A stretch of 46,800 nt of DNA from Alphaproteobacteria bacterium (GTDB lineage Bacteria > Myxococcota_A > UBA796 > GCA-2862545), in NCBI GenBank assembly GCA_020632875.1, contig JACKET010000012.1:145001-191800 (forward strand), in the 5' to 3' direction. Under the pieces are notes generated by a model. The model was not told where the DNA came from. It did no database searches and saw nothing but the letters and a program-made list of their open reading frames with translations. Within the stretch, counting starts at the first letter, position 1. Each line of letters starts with the position of its first letter. Positions 25,820-32,925 of the stretch are shown piece by piece. Position numbers and translations under genes: made by a program.

Positions 25820-27123
25820 ACCGGCGGACCCTGCTGCGCGGGATGCTCGGCGGAACGGCCGTGGCCGTGGGCCTCCCGCTGCTCGAGCAGATGCTCGACG
25901 CGAACGGCACGGCGCTCGCGAACGGCGGTGCGCTCCCGGTCCGCTTCGGGCTGTTCTTCTGGGGCAACGGCGTGGTGCCGGACCACTGGATCCCGCAGGG
26001 CACCGGCACGGGCTGGGTCGCGAGCGAGGGGCTGGCGCCGGTCGAGCACCTCCGCAGCGTGCTGACCATCGTGACGGGCACGAGCATGCGCCTGCCCAAC
26101 ATCCACCCGCACTCCTCCGGGGCCGCGGGCATCCTCTCGGGCGCGCCCGTCCTCGCGGACAACCCGGGGAGCTTCTCGGCCCCCACGATCGACCAGATCA
26201 TCGCCGCAGAGGTCGGCGACGCGACGCTGTTCCGGTCGCTCCAGACCGCGGCCACCGACATCAACGGCCTGTCCTGGAACGGTCCCAACAGCCGCAACCC
26301 CGCCGAGAGCGACCCGTACGCGCTCTACGAGCGGCTCTTCGGGCCCACGTTCGTCGAGCCCGGCTCGGGCGGCGTGGTCGATCCGCGCCTCGGCCTCCGC
26401 CGCAGCGTGCTGGATGGCGTGATGGGCGACATCGCCGCGCTCCAGGGCCGGCTCGGCAGCGCGGATCGCACGCGCCTCGACCAGCACCTCACCGGGGTGC
26501 GCGAGCTCGAGACGCGCCTCGCCCGCCTCCAGGAGGACCCGCCCGACCTCGAGGCCTGCGTCGCTCCCGAAGCCCCGCTCGCGAGCTTCCCCGACATCGA
26601 CGGCCGCCCGCAGCTCCAGGCCCGCAACCGCGCCATCGCGAAGCTGCTCGCCATGGCCTTCGCCTGCGACCAGACCCGCGTGTTCGGGCACTACTTCACC
26701 GAGCCCATCAACGACGTGCTGTTCACCGACGCCACGGCGGGGCACCACGATCTGACGCACAACGAGCCGGGCGACCAGCCCGAGGTCCAGGCCATCACGC
26801 TCCAGGTCATGGAGGCGTACGCGGCTTTCGTCGAGGAGTTCCAGGCGATCCCCGAGGGCGGGGCCACCCTGCTCGACAGCTGCGCCATCCTCGGGTGCAC
26901 CGAGCACTCCCTCGGTCGCACGCACTCGGTCGACGACCTGCCGCTCCTCATCGCCGGCTCGGCCTGCAACGCCATCGTGAACGGCGTGCACCACCGCGCG
27001 GCGGGCCAGGACAACGCGAGCAAGGTCATGCTCACCCTCGTCCGCGCGGCCGGCGTGCTGGCGCCGACCTTCGGGGTCGACGAGGCCGAGACGTCCGACG
27101 GGCTCTCCGAGATCGAGGTGTGA
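25816..27123 (+). CDS. DUF1552 protein with Tat signal
   Basis: A 435-residue DUF1552 family protein. The N-terminus MNRRTLLRGMLGG carries the twin-arginine export motif, so a folded, probably cofactor-containing protein is exported. Conserved family blocks include FGLFFWGNGVVPDHWIPQG, HPHSSGAAGILSG and CAILGCTEHSLGRTHS with conserved His residues; the C-terminal part resembles the alkaline-phosphatase/sulfatase-like fold. The GTG start overlaps the stop of the DUF1592 gene by four bases. DUF1552 and DUF1592 proteins are almost always encoded together, so they likely form one envelope complex, of unknown activity. Confidence 0.92.
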   Translation: MNRRTLLRGMLGGTAVAVGLPLLEQMLDANGTALANGGALPVRFGLFFWGNGVVPDHWIPQGTGTGWVASEGLAPVEHLRSVLTIVTGTSMRLPNIHPHSSGAAGILSGAPVLADNPGSFSAPTIDQIIAAEVGDATLFRSLQTAATDINGLSWNGPNSRNPAESDPYALYERLFGPTFVEPGSGGVVDPRLGLRRSVLDGVMGDIAALQGRLGSADRTRLDQHLTGVRELETRLARLQEDPPDLEACVAPEAPLASFPDIDGRPQLQARNRAIAKLLAMAFACDQTRVFGHYFTEPINDVLFTDATAGHHDLTHNEPGDQPEVQAITLQVMEAYAAFVEEFQAIPEGGATLLDSCAILGCTEHSLGRTHSVDDLPLLIAGSACNAIVNGVHHRAAGQDNASKVMLTLVRAAGVLAPTFGVDEAETSDGLSEIEV

Positions 27124-27125
27124 CG

Positions 27126-27941
27126 ATGCGCTGGCTGCCCCTGCTGCTCCTCGGCTGCGGTCCGACGCCCGAAGACCCCGTCCTCGCGGAGTGCGATGGC
27201 GACGGGCCCGCGCGCACCCTGCTCATCCGCGACATCCGCTTCGTCCGCCAGACCGACGGCGTGTCGGAGGGCTTCGACCTCGACGGCGAGACGGGCACCT
27301 GCGGGGTCGACGACTACGTCGCGCCCGACGGCACGCCCAGCATCGACAACGCGTTCGCCGGCCTGATCCCGGCCCTCGAGCTCACCGAGGCCCGCACGAT
27401 CGAGGACATCATCGCCGAGAGCATCCACAGCGGGCGGCTGCTGCTCCTCATCGACCTCGAGGACCTCGACCGCGAGGACGACGACCCCTGCGTCGACGTG
27501 GTCCTCCAGCGCGGCGTCGGGATCCCGATGCTCGGGAACGACGGCGAGGTGCTGCCCGGGCAGACCTTCGACGTGAACCCGAACCTCGGCGCGAGCCGCG
27601 TCGCCGGCGCCCCGCTCGCAGGCGGGAGCGTGGTGGCGAGCCCCCTCGAGCTCACGCTGCCCGTGCAGATCTTCGAGTACGAGTTCGACTTCTCGCTCTC
27701 GGACGCCGTGCTGCGGGTCGATCTGGCGCCCGATGGCACGGTGCACGGGATCCTCGCGGGCGGCCTGTCCCTCGCCAGCATCCTCGAGGTCGCGAACAAC
27801 CCGGACGTCGACCCGGCGCTGCTCCCCCTGATCGAGGGATTGCTGCCGCTCTTCGCCGATCTCGAGCCCGGGCCCGACGGCGAGTGCCAGAAGCTCTCCA
27901 TGACCTTCGCGTTCGAAGCGGTCGACGCGTTCAGGTTCTGA
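27126..27941 (+). CDS. Lipoprotein co-transcribed with DUF1592/DUF1552
   Basis: A 271-residue lipoprotein with a very short signal peptide: MRWLPLLLLGC, lipid-acceptor Cys at residue 11. The rest is acidic, with Asp-rich stretches (LEDLDREDDDPCVDVV) and a likely beta-sandwich interior (LELTLPVQIFEYEFDFSLS). The ATG lies two bases after the DUF1552 stop with gaggtg upstream, so it belongs to the same operon and probably accompanies those proteins in the envelope. It overlaps the convergent MNIO gene by eleven bases. No known domain is recognised. Confidence 0.82.
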   Translation: MRWLPLLLLGCGPTPEDPVLAECDGDGPARTLLIRDIRFVRQTDGVSEGFDLDGETGTCGVDDYVAPDGTPSIDNAFAGLIPALELTEARTIEDIIAESIHSGRLLLLIDLEDLDREDDDPCVDVVLQRGVGIPMLGNDGEVLPGQTFDVNPNLGASRVAGAPLAGGSVVASPLELTLPVQIFEYEFDFSLSDAVLRVDLAPDGTVHGILAGGLSLASILEVANNPDVDPALLPLIEGLLPLFADLEPGPDGECQKLSMTFAFEAVDAFRF

Positions 27942-28977
27942 CGCGGCCCCAGCGGCCCACGAGCATGCGCGCGATGGACGTGGCGCGGGCGTCGAGGTCG
28001 TCGGGCCAGTCGCCCCAGGGCGCTCCGGTGGACAGGGCCGTGACGAGGCCGTCCTGCCAGGCCTCTGCGGGCATCGCGCCCTCGACGGGGACGAACGGAC
28101 CCGGTCGCTCGACGTCCACGGCCTCGACGGGTCCCGCCGCCGCGCGGATGCGGACGAAGTCCTCGCCGTAGCGCTCGGGGTCGATGGTCCCGCCGAGCTG
28201 CTCGAGGATCACGTCGGTCGTGCCGGGACAGCGGGCGAGGGCCTCGGGCAGCAGCGCGATCACCTCGTCCGGGACGCCGTCGTCGTGGGTGTCGCGCCGG
28301 AACGGGCGGTCCATGCCGGGCACCGAGCTCCACGACCCGCCCGACAGGTGGATGCGGCGGACGCGGTGCAGCGGGTAGCGCTCCATCAGCGCGACCGGGT
28401 CGCGATCGAAGTTCACGGCGGCGCACCACAGGTTGTGCAGGTCGAGGTGGAGGAAGCCGTCCACCGGCTCCAGCAGCACCTCCAGCACGGCGCCGCGGGC
28501 ATCGAGGTCGCGGTCCGACAGCGCGAGGGCGAGGTCTTCGAGGCCCACGGGCGCACCGACGGCCTCGCGGAGCCGCTCCAGCCGCGCCACGCCGAGGACC
28601 ACGGTCTCCCGATCCGGCCGCACGGGGAGGGGAGGGGTTCGCTCCCAGCCACGCGTCCGCACGAAGCCGTAGTGCTCCGAGAAGCTCGCCACCGGGGTCG
28701 CGGTGACCGCGACGCGGATCTCCGCGAGCCAGGCGTCGAACGCGGCGTCTCCGTCGAACGAGAGCAGCCCGCCGCTCACGCCGTGCCCGAGCAGCGCGCC
28801 TTCGCCGGCGAAGTGCGCCACCAGGGCGCGGAACCAGTCGGGCGGCACCCAATCCGGCCCCTCGCGGAGGTCGGGACCCCACTCGAGCACGTCCACCAGG
28901 CCCTGCTGGAGCAGGGGGAGCGCGGCCGCGGCGAAGTCGGCCTGGGGCATGAGCGAGAGCCCGACCCGCAGGGTCAC
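27931..28977 (-). CDS. MNIO/DUF692 family multinuclear iron oxidative enzyme
   Basis: A 348-residue TIM-barrel protein of the DUF692 family, now called multinuclear non-heme iron-dependent oxidative enzymes (MbnB, TglH, ChrH). Such enzymes remodel cysteine or other residues in small ribosomal peptides. Metal-ligand-like residues are in order: H65 (GHG), H102 (SEHYGF), E147 (GLED), D179/H181 (DLHNLW), H210 (IHLSGG), D229/H231 (DTHDDGVP) and E259 (ILEQLGG). This complete set argues for an active enzyme. GTG at 28977 overlaps the stop of the upstream RNA helicase (GTGA), so the two are coupled. No MbnC or DUF2063 partner and no obvious precursor peptide adjoins it. Confidence 0.85.
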   Translation of the reverse strand: MTLRVGLSLMPQADFAAAALPLLQQGLVDVLEWGPDLREGPDWVPPDWFRALVAHFAGEGALLGHGVSGGLLSFDGDAAFDAWLAEIRVAVTATPVASFSEHYGFVRTRGWERTPPLPVRPDRETVVLGVARLERLREAVGAPVGLEDLALALSDRDLDARGAVLEVLLEPVDGFLHLDLHNLWCAAVNFDRDPVALMERYPLHRVRRIHLSGGSWSSVPGMDRPFRRDTHDDGVPDEVIALLPEALARCPGTTDVILEQLGGTIDPERYGEDFVRIRAAAGPVEAVDVERPGPFVPVEGAMPAEAWQDGLVTALSTGAPWGDWPDDLDARATSIARMLVGRWGRVRT

Positions 28978-31064
28978 CCGACGACCTCGACCTCGTCGCG
29001 GCTCACCTTGCGGATCAGCGCCGTGAGCATGGCGACCTTGGCCTCGTCGTCCGCGTAGACGCCCTTGAGCTGGCCGGCGAGGTCCTTCGCGCGACGGAAG
29101 CCCGTGATGAGGTCGCCGCTGATGTCGGTGTCGGACTCGACGAGCATCAGGATCTCCATCAGCGGCTCGCCTTCGGCCCACTGGCGCCCGAGGTGGATGA
29201 GGTCGGGCGACCATGGGTACTGCTCGCCAGCCATCTCTTCGGCGTCGACCACGACGGGCGCGAAGCGGATCTTCGCGATCTCCCGCGCGATGCTGCGCTC
29301 CTCGCCGCGCGGGCGGAAGTTGGGGCGGGCGTGGCGCGGCAGCGAGTTCGTCAGCGCGCAGAGCACCCCGAACAGCAGGTTCGGCTCGAGGTCTTCGAAC
29401 ACCCCTTCGAGCATGAGCTCGGAGACGAGGATCTCGGACATCTGGAGGTTCGCGAGCACGCGGGCACCGGCGTTGAAGCCGCCGTTCTCGTCGAGGTACC
29501 CGATGCCCTGCAGGTACGCGACCTTGTGCTGGAACTCCGCCCAGCACTTCTCGCGGTGGCGGTCGGCCCGCTTGGCGTTGCGGCGCTGCTGGCGCTTGTC
29601 GGCGAAGCGGTCGGGCTGGTCGGCCTGCTTGCCGCGCCACCAGTTCAGGAAGCTCTTCTCGACGATCTCGCGGCACCGCTCGGGCGGGTGGCGCTCGAGC
29701 AGGTTCACGACGCTGTTCCACGAGAGGTTGAACGAGCTGCGGACGGGCTCGACCCGATCGCGTGCGTAGCGCTCGAGATCGGGCTTGTACTCCTCGTACT
29801 CGGCGAGATCGACGCGGACGACGACGTGCCCGACGTCGTCGAGCCCGCGGCGCCCGGCCCGCCCGGCCATCTGCATGAACTCGCGGGTCGGCATCACGTT
29901 GAAGCCGCGCCCGTCGTACTTCTTGAGCCCGTCGAACAGCACGGTGCGGGCGGGCATGTTGATGCCGAGCGCGAAGGTCGAGGTGCAGTACAGCACCTTG
30001 ATGAGCTTCTCTTCGTACAGCTCCTCGACGAGGGCCTTCAGGCTGACGTGCAGGCCCGCGTGGTGGAACGCGATGCCCTGGAGGTACAGCGCGCGCAGCT
30101 CGGGGTCGAGGGCCGCGCCCACGTCGGGGGCCCGCGCGTTCAGCATGTCCTCCATGCGATCGAGCTCGTGCTCGTCGAGCAGGCAGCCCACGGCTTCGCC
30201 GAGGCGACGCGCATAGACCTCGGTCTCGCGGCGGGAGAACACGAAGTAGAGGTAGGGCAGCAGATCCTGCTGCTCGACCAGATGGAACAGGTCGACGTGG
30301 CTCGTGCGCCGTGCCGGCCGGCTGTTCCGCCCGCCCTGGCCCCAGCGACCCCCGCGCCCGCGGCCTCTTCCGCGGCCCCGCCCGCGCCCGCGCCCGCCGC
30401 GGCGGTCTTCGTACGTCTCCTGCTGCCGGCCCCTGCCCTTGCGCTTCCAGATGCGCTCGTACTCCGAGGGGCTCACGAGGCCCGTGTCGACGCTCGCGTA
30501 CTGCACCGTGAGGGGCACGGTTCGGGTGGTCTCGGTGACCGTGACCACCCGGCGTTCGCGCACCATCTCGAGCCACTCGGCGAAGTCCCGCAGGTTCGAG
30601 AGCGTCGCGCTCAGCCCGACGATCTGGACGGGCTTCGGTAGGTAGATCAGCACCTCCTCCCAGGTCGTGCCGCGGTCGCGGTCGTCGAGGAAGTGGATCT
30701 CGTCGAGGATCACGGCGGCGAGGTGCGGCAGGGTCTCGCCGGAGAGCAGCATGTTGCGGAGGACCTCGGTGGTCATCACGCGGCACGGCGCGTCGCGGCG
30801 GATCACGAGGTCGCCCGTGACGAGGCCGACCTTCTCGGGCCCGTAGAGCTTCACGTAGTCGCGGAACTTCTGGTTCGAGAGCGCCTTGATCGGAGCGGTG
30901 TAGATCACCTCGCGCCCGGCGTTCAGCGCCTGCTCGACGATCCAGTCGGCGATGATGGTCTTGCCCGTGCCGGTGGGCGCTGCGACGAGCACGGAGTGGC
31001 CCGCGTCGAGCGCCGCGATGGCTTCGGTCTGGAACCGATCGAGCGTCAGCCCGCGGTATTGCAT
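28974..31064 (-). CDS. Ski2/Mtr4-like DExH-box RNA helicase with RG-rich insert
   Basis: A 696-residue superfamily 2 helicase of the Ski2-like group. It has motif I APTGTGKT (29-36), motif Ia APIKALSNQKF, motif II DEIH (121-124), motif III SAT (152-154), and in the second RecA domain FALGINMPA and QMAGRAGRRG (motif VI). Between the domains (about 208-253) lies an insert of Arg-Gly runs (RGRGRGRGRGRGRGG), typical of RNA-binding RGG boxes. The C-terminal helical domain follows. The ATG at 31064 has AGGA at good spacing. An upstream ATG at 31085 sits directly behind a T-tract and has no ribosome site. Likely roles are RNA unwinding, decay or cold adaptation. Confidence 0.9.
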   Translation of the reverse strand: MQYRGLTLDRFQTEAIAALDAGHSVLVAAPTGTGKTIIADWIVEQALNAGREVIYTAPIKALSNQKFRDYVKLYGPEKVGLVTGDLVIRRDAPCRVMTTEVLRNMLLSGETLPHLAAVILDEIHFLDDRDRGTTWEEVLIYLPKPVQIVGLSATLSNLRDFAEWLEMVRERRVVTVTETTRTVPLTVQYASVDTGLVSPSEYERIWKRKGRGRQQETYEDRRGGRGRGRGRGRGRGRGGRWGQGGRNSRPARRTSHVDLFHLVEQQDLLPYLYFVFSRRETEVYARRLGEAVGCLLDEHELDRMEDMLNARAPDVGAALDPELRALYLQGIAFHHAGLHVSLKALVEELYEEKLIKVLYCTSTFALGINMPARTVLFDGLKKYDGRGFNVMPTREFMQMAGRAGRRGLDDVGHVVVRVDLAEYEEYKPDLERYARDRVEPVRSSFNLSWNSVVNLLERHPPERCREIVEKSFLNWWRGKQADQPDRFADKRQQRRNAKRADRHREKCWAEFQHKVAYLQGIGYLDENGGFNAGARVLANLQMSEILVSELMLEGVFEDLEPNLLFGVLCALTNSLPRHARPNFRPRGEERSIAREIAKIRFAPVVVDAEEMAGEQYPWSPDLIHLGRQWAEGEPLMEILMLVESDTDISGDLITGFRRAKDLAGQLKGVYADDEAKVAMLTALIRKVSRDEVEVVG

Positions 31065-31086
31065 CGGGGGTCCTGGCGTACGCATG

Positions 31087-31119
31087 AAAAAACCCGGCCT
31101 CGCAAAGGCGGGCCGGGTT
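31087..31119 (-). terminator. Intrinsic-terminator-like hairpin in the helicase leader
   Basis: On the minus strand, aacccggcc (31119-31111) pairs with ggccgggtt (31099-31091), with an inner cgc/gcg extension and a four-base loop. The stem is followed by TTTTTT (31092-31087), with the helicase start region just beyond. It may end transcripts from the upstream HTH gene. It may also act as an attenuator, because a good promoter lies immediately upstream of it. Confidence 0.8.
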
Positions 31120-31131
31120 CCATATGCCTTG

Positions 31132-31159
31132 AGGATAGCACCTGTGAAGGCCGTGTCAA
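31132..31159 (-). promoter_or_regulatory. Sigma-70-type promoter upstream of the helicase leader hairpin
   Basis: The minus strand shows a perfect -35 TTGACA (31159-31154), a 16-base spacer and -10 TATCCT (31137-31132; 4 of 6 consensus bases). Transcription should begin near 31125, so the hairpin at 31119-31091 would be formed within the first 40 nucleotides of the RNA. The -35 overlaps the stop codon of the HTH gene. Confidence 0.65.
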
Positions 31160-31416
31160 GAGTCGGCCCGGCTCGGGTCGGCGCTCAGTCGATGTGCGCC
31201 TTCAGCCTCGATTTCTGCATCGACGGCATCCTTCCACTCGGGGGGCGGCTCGCCCTTCTCGAGGGCGCCGAGCGTGGCCTCGAGGCGGTGGATGCACGCA
31301 GCGTCGTGGTTCATGCCCATCTCGATCAGCTGGGCCGTGCGCGGGTCGACGTACGCGTACGCGGCGAGCTGGGCCCGGGACAGGTCGAGTGCCTTGCGGC
31401 GGTCCTTGATGCTCAT
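31156..31416 (-). CDS. Small HTH (XRE-like) protein
   Basis: An 86-residue protein whose N-terminal half (about 6-48, RKALDLSRAQLAAYAYVDPR) follows the helix-turn-helix pattern of XRE/Cro-like regulators: a Leu-Ser-rich first helix, AxLAxxA turn and a second helix ending in HRLEATL. The C-terminal part is acidic. The ATG at 31416 has GAGGA at proper spacing. It lies 20 bases behind the Cys-Leu repeat lipoprotein gene and directly upstream of the helicase promoter, so it could regulate either. The HTH assignment is by pattern only. Confidence 0.75.
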   Translation of the reverse strand: MSIKDRRKALDLSRAQLAAYAYVDPRTAQLIEMGMNHDAACIHRLEATLGALEKGEPPPEWKDAVDAEIEAEGAHRLSADPSRADS

Positions 31417-31436
31417 GGAGTCCTCACGCGGCGAGC

Positions 31437-31979
31437 CTACCCCGAACGGCGGTCGATCCGGTCGAGCACGTCGGGCGGGAGGATGCCGGAGTCGAGCAGG
31501 GTCGCGAGCACCTCGACGCGATCGGGCAGGACGAGCCCGCTCTGGTCGTCGGGGGCCGGTGTGGGCAACGGCGCCTGGGGGGGCACGACGAAGTCGAGGC
31601 ACGGCTTCACGCTCGGGCGCGGGGGCGCGACGGGCTTCAGGCACGGCGCGACCGGCGGCTCGGGGATCGGCTCGGGGCGGCGGATCTTCAGGCAGGGGCC
31701 CACGCGGATGGGCTGCGTGATCGGCACGGCCGGCCGGGCGATGAGGCAGAGCCCCGGCGGCTCGGGCTCGGGCACGTTGAGGCACGGCCCGGCATCGGTG
31801 TCGATGGGCGGGGGGCTCAGGCACGGCATCATCTCGAGGCACGGCCCCACGCGGTCGTCGCCGCCGTCGTCGAACAGGGTGCCCACGAGCGGCAGATCCG
31901 AGGGATGGCAGCCATCCGTACACGCCGTGAGCCCGAGGGCGGCGAGCAGGGCGGGCGAGAGCTTGCGGGGGTCTGGCAT
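31437..31979 (-). CDS. Pro-rich lipoprotein with seven Cys-Leu repeats
   Basis: A 180-residue lipoprotein with signal peptide ending in LTAC (Cys20). From about 45 to 130 it is Pro-rich and contains seven CL motifs, six as PCL: Cys47, 53, 66, 78, 96, 113 and 127. They are spaced 6, 13, 12, 18, 17 and 14 residues apart and joined by Pro-rich segments such as EPIPEPPVAPCLKPVAPP. The C-terminal 40 residues are non-repetitive and helical. A GTG three bases upstream (31982) is an alternative start. No family is recognised. The regular cysteines in a disordered chain could bind metal or heme, cross-link, or be modified. Confidence 0.75.
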   Translation of the reverse strand: MPDPRKLSPALLAALGLTACTDGCHPSDLPLVGTLFDDGGDDRVGPCLEMMPCLSPPPIDTDAGPCLNVPEPEPPGLCLIARPAVPITQPIRVGPCLKIRRPEPIPEPPVAPCLKPVAPPRPSVKPCLDFVVPPQAPLPTPAPDDQSGLVLPDRVEVLATLLDSGILPPDVLDRIDRRSG

Positions 31980-32020
31980 CACCCGAGGCTAGCGCATCCG
32001 GGCACGCGTTCGCGGCCGAA

Positions 32021-32056
32021 AAGCGAAAAGCCCCGTCACCATGGGGTGACGGGGCT
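32021..32056 (-). terminator. Rho-independent terminator of the tRNA-Gln/tRNA-Glu operon
   Basis: A perfect 12-bp stem, agccccgtcacc (32029-32040) and its complement (32045-32056) with a 4-base loop, is followed on the minus strand by the T-rich run TTTTCGCTTTTC. It starts 6 bases after the 3' end of tRNA-Glu. Its position and orientation fit the end of the two-tRNA transcript. Confidence 0.9.
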
Positions 32057-32061
32057 CTGGA

Positions 32062-32136
32062 TGGTACTCCCAAGGGGAATCGAACCCCTGCCTTCGCCGT
32101 GAGAGGGCGATGTCCTGACCGCTAGACGATGGGAGC
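32062..32136 (-). tRNA. tRNA-Glu (CTC)
   Basis: A cloverleaf is readable on the minus strand. The acceptor stem GCTCCCA (32136-32130) pairs with TGGGAGT, and the T-loop GGTTCGATTCC is intact. The anticodon loop CTCTCAC has anticodon CTC, reading GAG. The discriminator A and the CCA end are encoded (CCA at 32064-32062). It is 75 nt long and lies seven bases downstream of tRNA-Gln. Confidence 0.97.
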
Positions 32137-32143
32137 ATTTCAA

Positions 32144-32216
32144 TTGACCCGCCAGGGCTCGAACCTGGAACCTCTGGAGCCAGAATCCAGCGTCTTGCCA
32201 ATTCGACCACGGGTCA
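32144..32216 (-). tRNA. tRNA-Gln (CTG)
   Basis: A cloverleaf of 73 nt is present on the minus strand. The acceptor stem TGACCCG (32216-32210) pairs with CGGGTCA (32151-32145). The T-loop AGGTTCGAGCC is intact. The anticodon loop TTCTGGC has anticodon CTG, reading CAG. The discriminator is A and the CCA end is not encoded, unlike in the adjacent tRNA-Glu, so it must be added after transcription. Confidence 0.97.
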
Positions 32217-32227
32217 GTGACGGGAAT

Positions 32228-32255
32228 CTTCTAACCCCTCGCCGCGGGGTGGCAA
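32228..32255 (-). promoter_or_regulatory. Probable promoter of the tRNA-Gln/tRNA-Glu operon
   Basis: On the minus strand TTGCCA (32255-32250, five of six -35 consensus bases) and TAGAAG (32233-32228, four of six -10 bases) are separated by 16 bases. Transcription would begin near 32221, five bases upstream of tRNA-Gln. Confidence 0.6.
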
Positions 32256-32307
32256 GGCAGGTGATCGCACCTCGCGAGAAGTGCCGGACGAACCCACGAG
32301 TCGTGCG

Positions 32308-32784
32308 CTAGGGGTACTGCTCGAGCGTGAGGTCGTACTGCGAGAGCTGGGTGGAGACGGTCTGGAACCACGTCTCTTCGCGCTTCACGACCTGGCCCTC
32401 GAGCTCGCGGGCCTCTTTCCACCGCTTGCGGTCGGCCAGCACGATGGCTTCGCCCATGGACCGGTAGGCGCTGGCGCGGTCGCTCCAGATGACGACGAGG
32501 TTGTCGTGCAGATCCTTCCACTCGTCGGGGACATCGACGGCGTCGGCCTGGATGTGGATGTGCTCGGCGAGGGGGACGATCTCGTCGTTCCACGCGGGGG
32601 ACAGGCCCGCCTGCGGGACGTCTTCGTTGTACACCTGCGAAGCGAGCTTGAGCAGCCGCTCGGCGAGCAGGCTGTTCTCGAGCATGAGCGGCTGGACGTC
32701 GTTGACGTACTCGGTGGCCGCGGCGGTCTTGGGATCGAGGGTGGCGCAGCCCATGAGGCCGGCCAGCAGCAGGGTCGCAATCAT
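32308..32784 (-). CDS. Small lipoprotein of unknown function
   Basis: A 158-residue lipoprotein. MIATLLLAGLMGC gives a lipobox LMGC with Cys at residue 13. The mature part is helical and charged (SDRASAYRSMGEAIVLADRK, KRWKEARELEGQVVKREETW), which suggests coiled-coil or helical-bundle packing in the periplasm. An upstream ATG at 32799 would extend it by five residues; neither start has a strong ribosome site. It is divergent from yceD, with about 140 bases between starts. No family is recognised. Confidence 0.78.
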   Translation of the reverse strand: MIATLLLAGLMGCATLDPKTAAATEYVNDVQPLMLENSLLAERLLKLASQVYNEDVPQAGLSPAWNDEIVPLAEHIHIQADAVDVPDEWKDLHDNLVVIWSDRASAYRSMGEAIVLADRKRWKEARELEGQVVKREETWFQTVSTQLSQYDLTLEQYP

Positions 32785-32818
32785 CTCGCGGCAGAGCATA
32801 GCAGGGTGCCCCCGCTCG

Positions 32819-32832
32819 CGCTCCCGGGAGCG
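32819..32832. promoter_or_regulatory. 14-bp palindrome between divergent genes
   Basis: cgctcccgggagcg is a perfect 14-bp palindrome between the lipoprotein gene (minus) and yceD (plus). Flanking cccgct/agcggg extends the symmetry. It might be an operator shared by the divergent promoters, though chance is not excluded at this GC content. Confidence 0.3.
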
Positions 32833-32925
32833 GGACGTTGCGGGACGGCCGGACGCCGCATAGCTGGGCGGGATGCTGGTGGCGGCGGCGGACCGGATCG
32901 GTCCCGTGCCGCGGAGGGTTCCGGA

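Noticed and set aside
30340..30420. CRISPR or intergenic repeat array
   Set aside because: The repetitive DNA is the coding region of the RG-rich insert in the helicase; units are six bases with no spacers. No CRISPR array was seen elsewhere.
31062..31085. ATG at 31085 as helicase start
   Set aside because: It directly follows the T-tract of the leader hairpin and has no ribosome site; the ATG at 31064 has AGGA at proper spacing.
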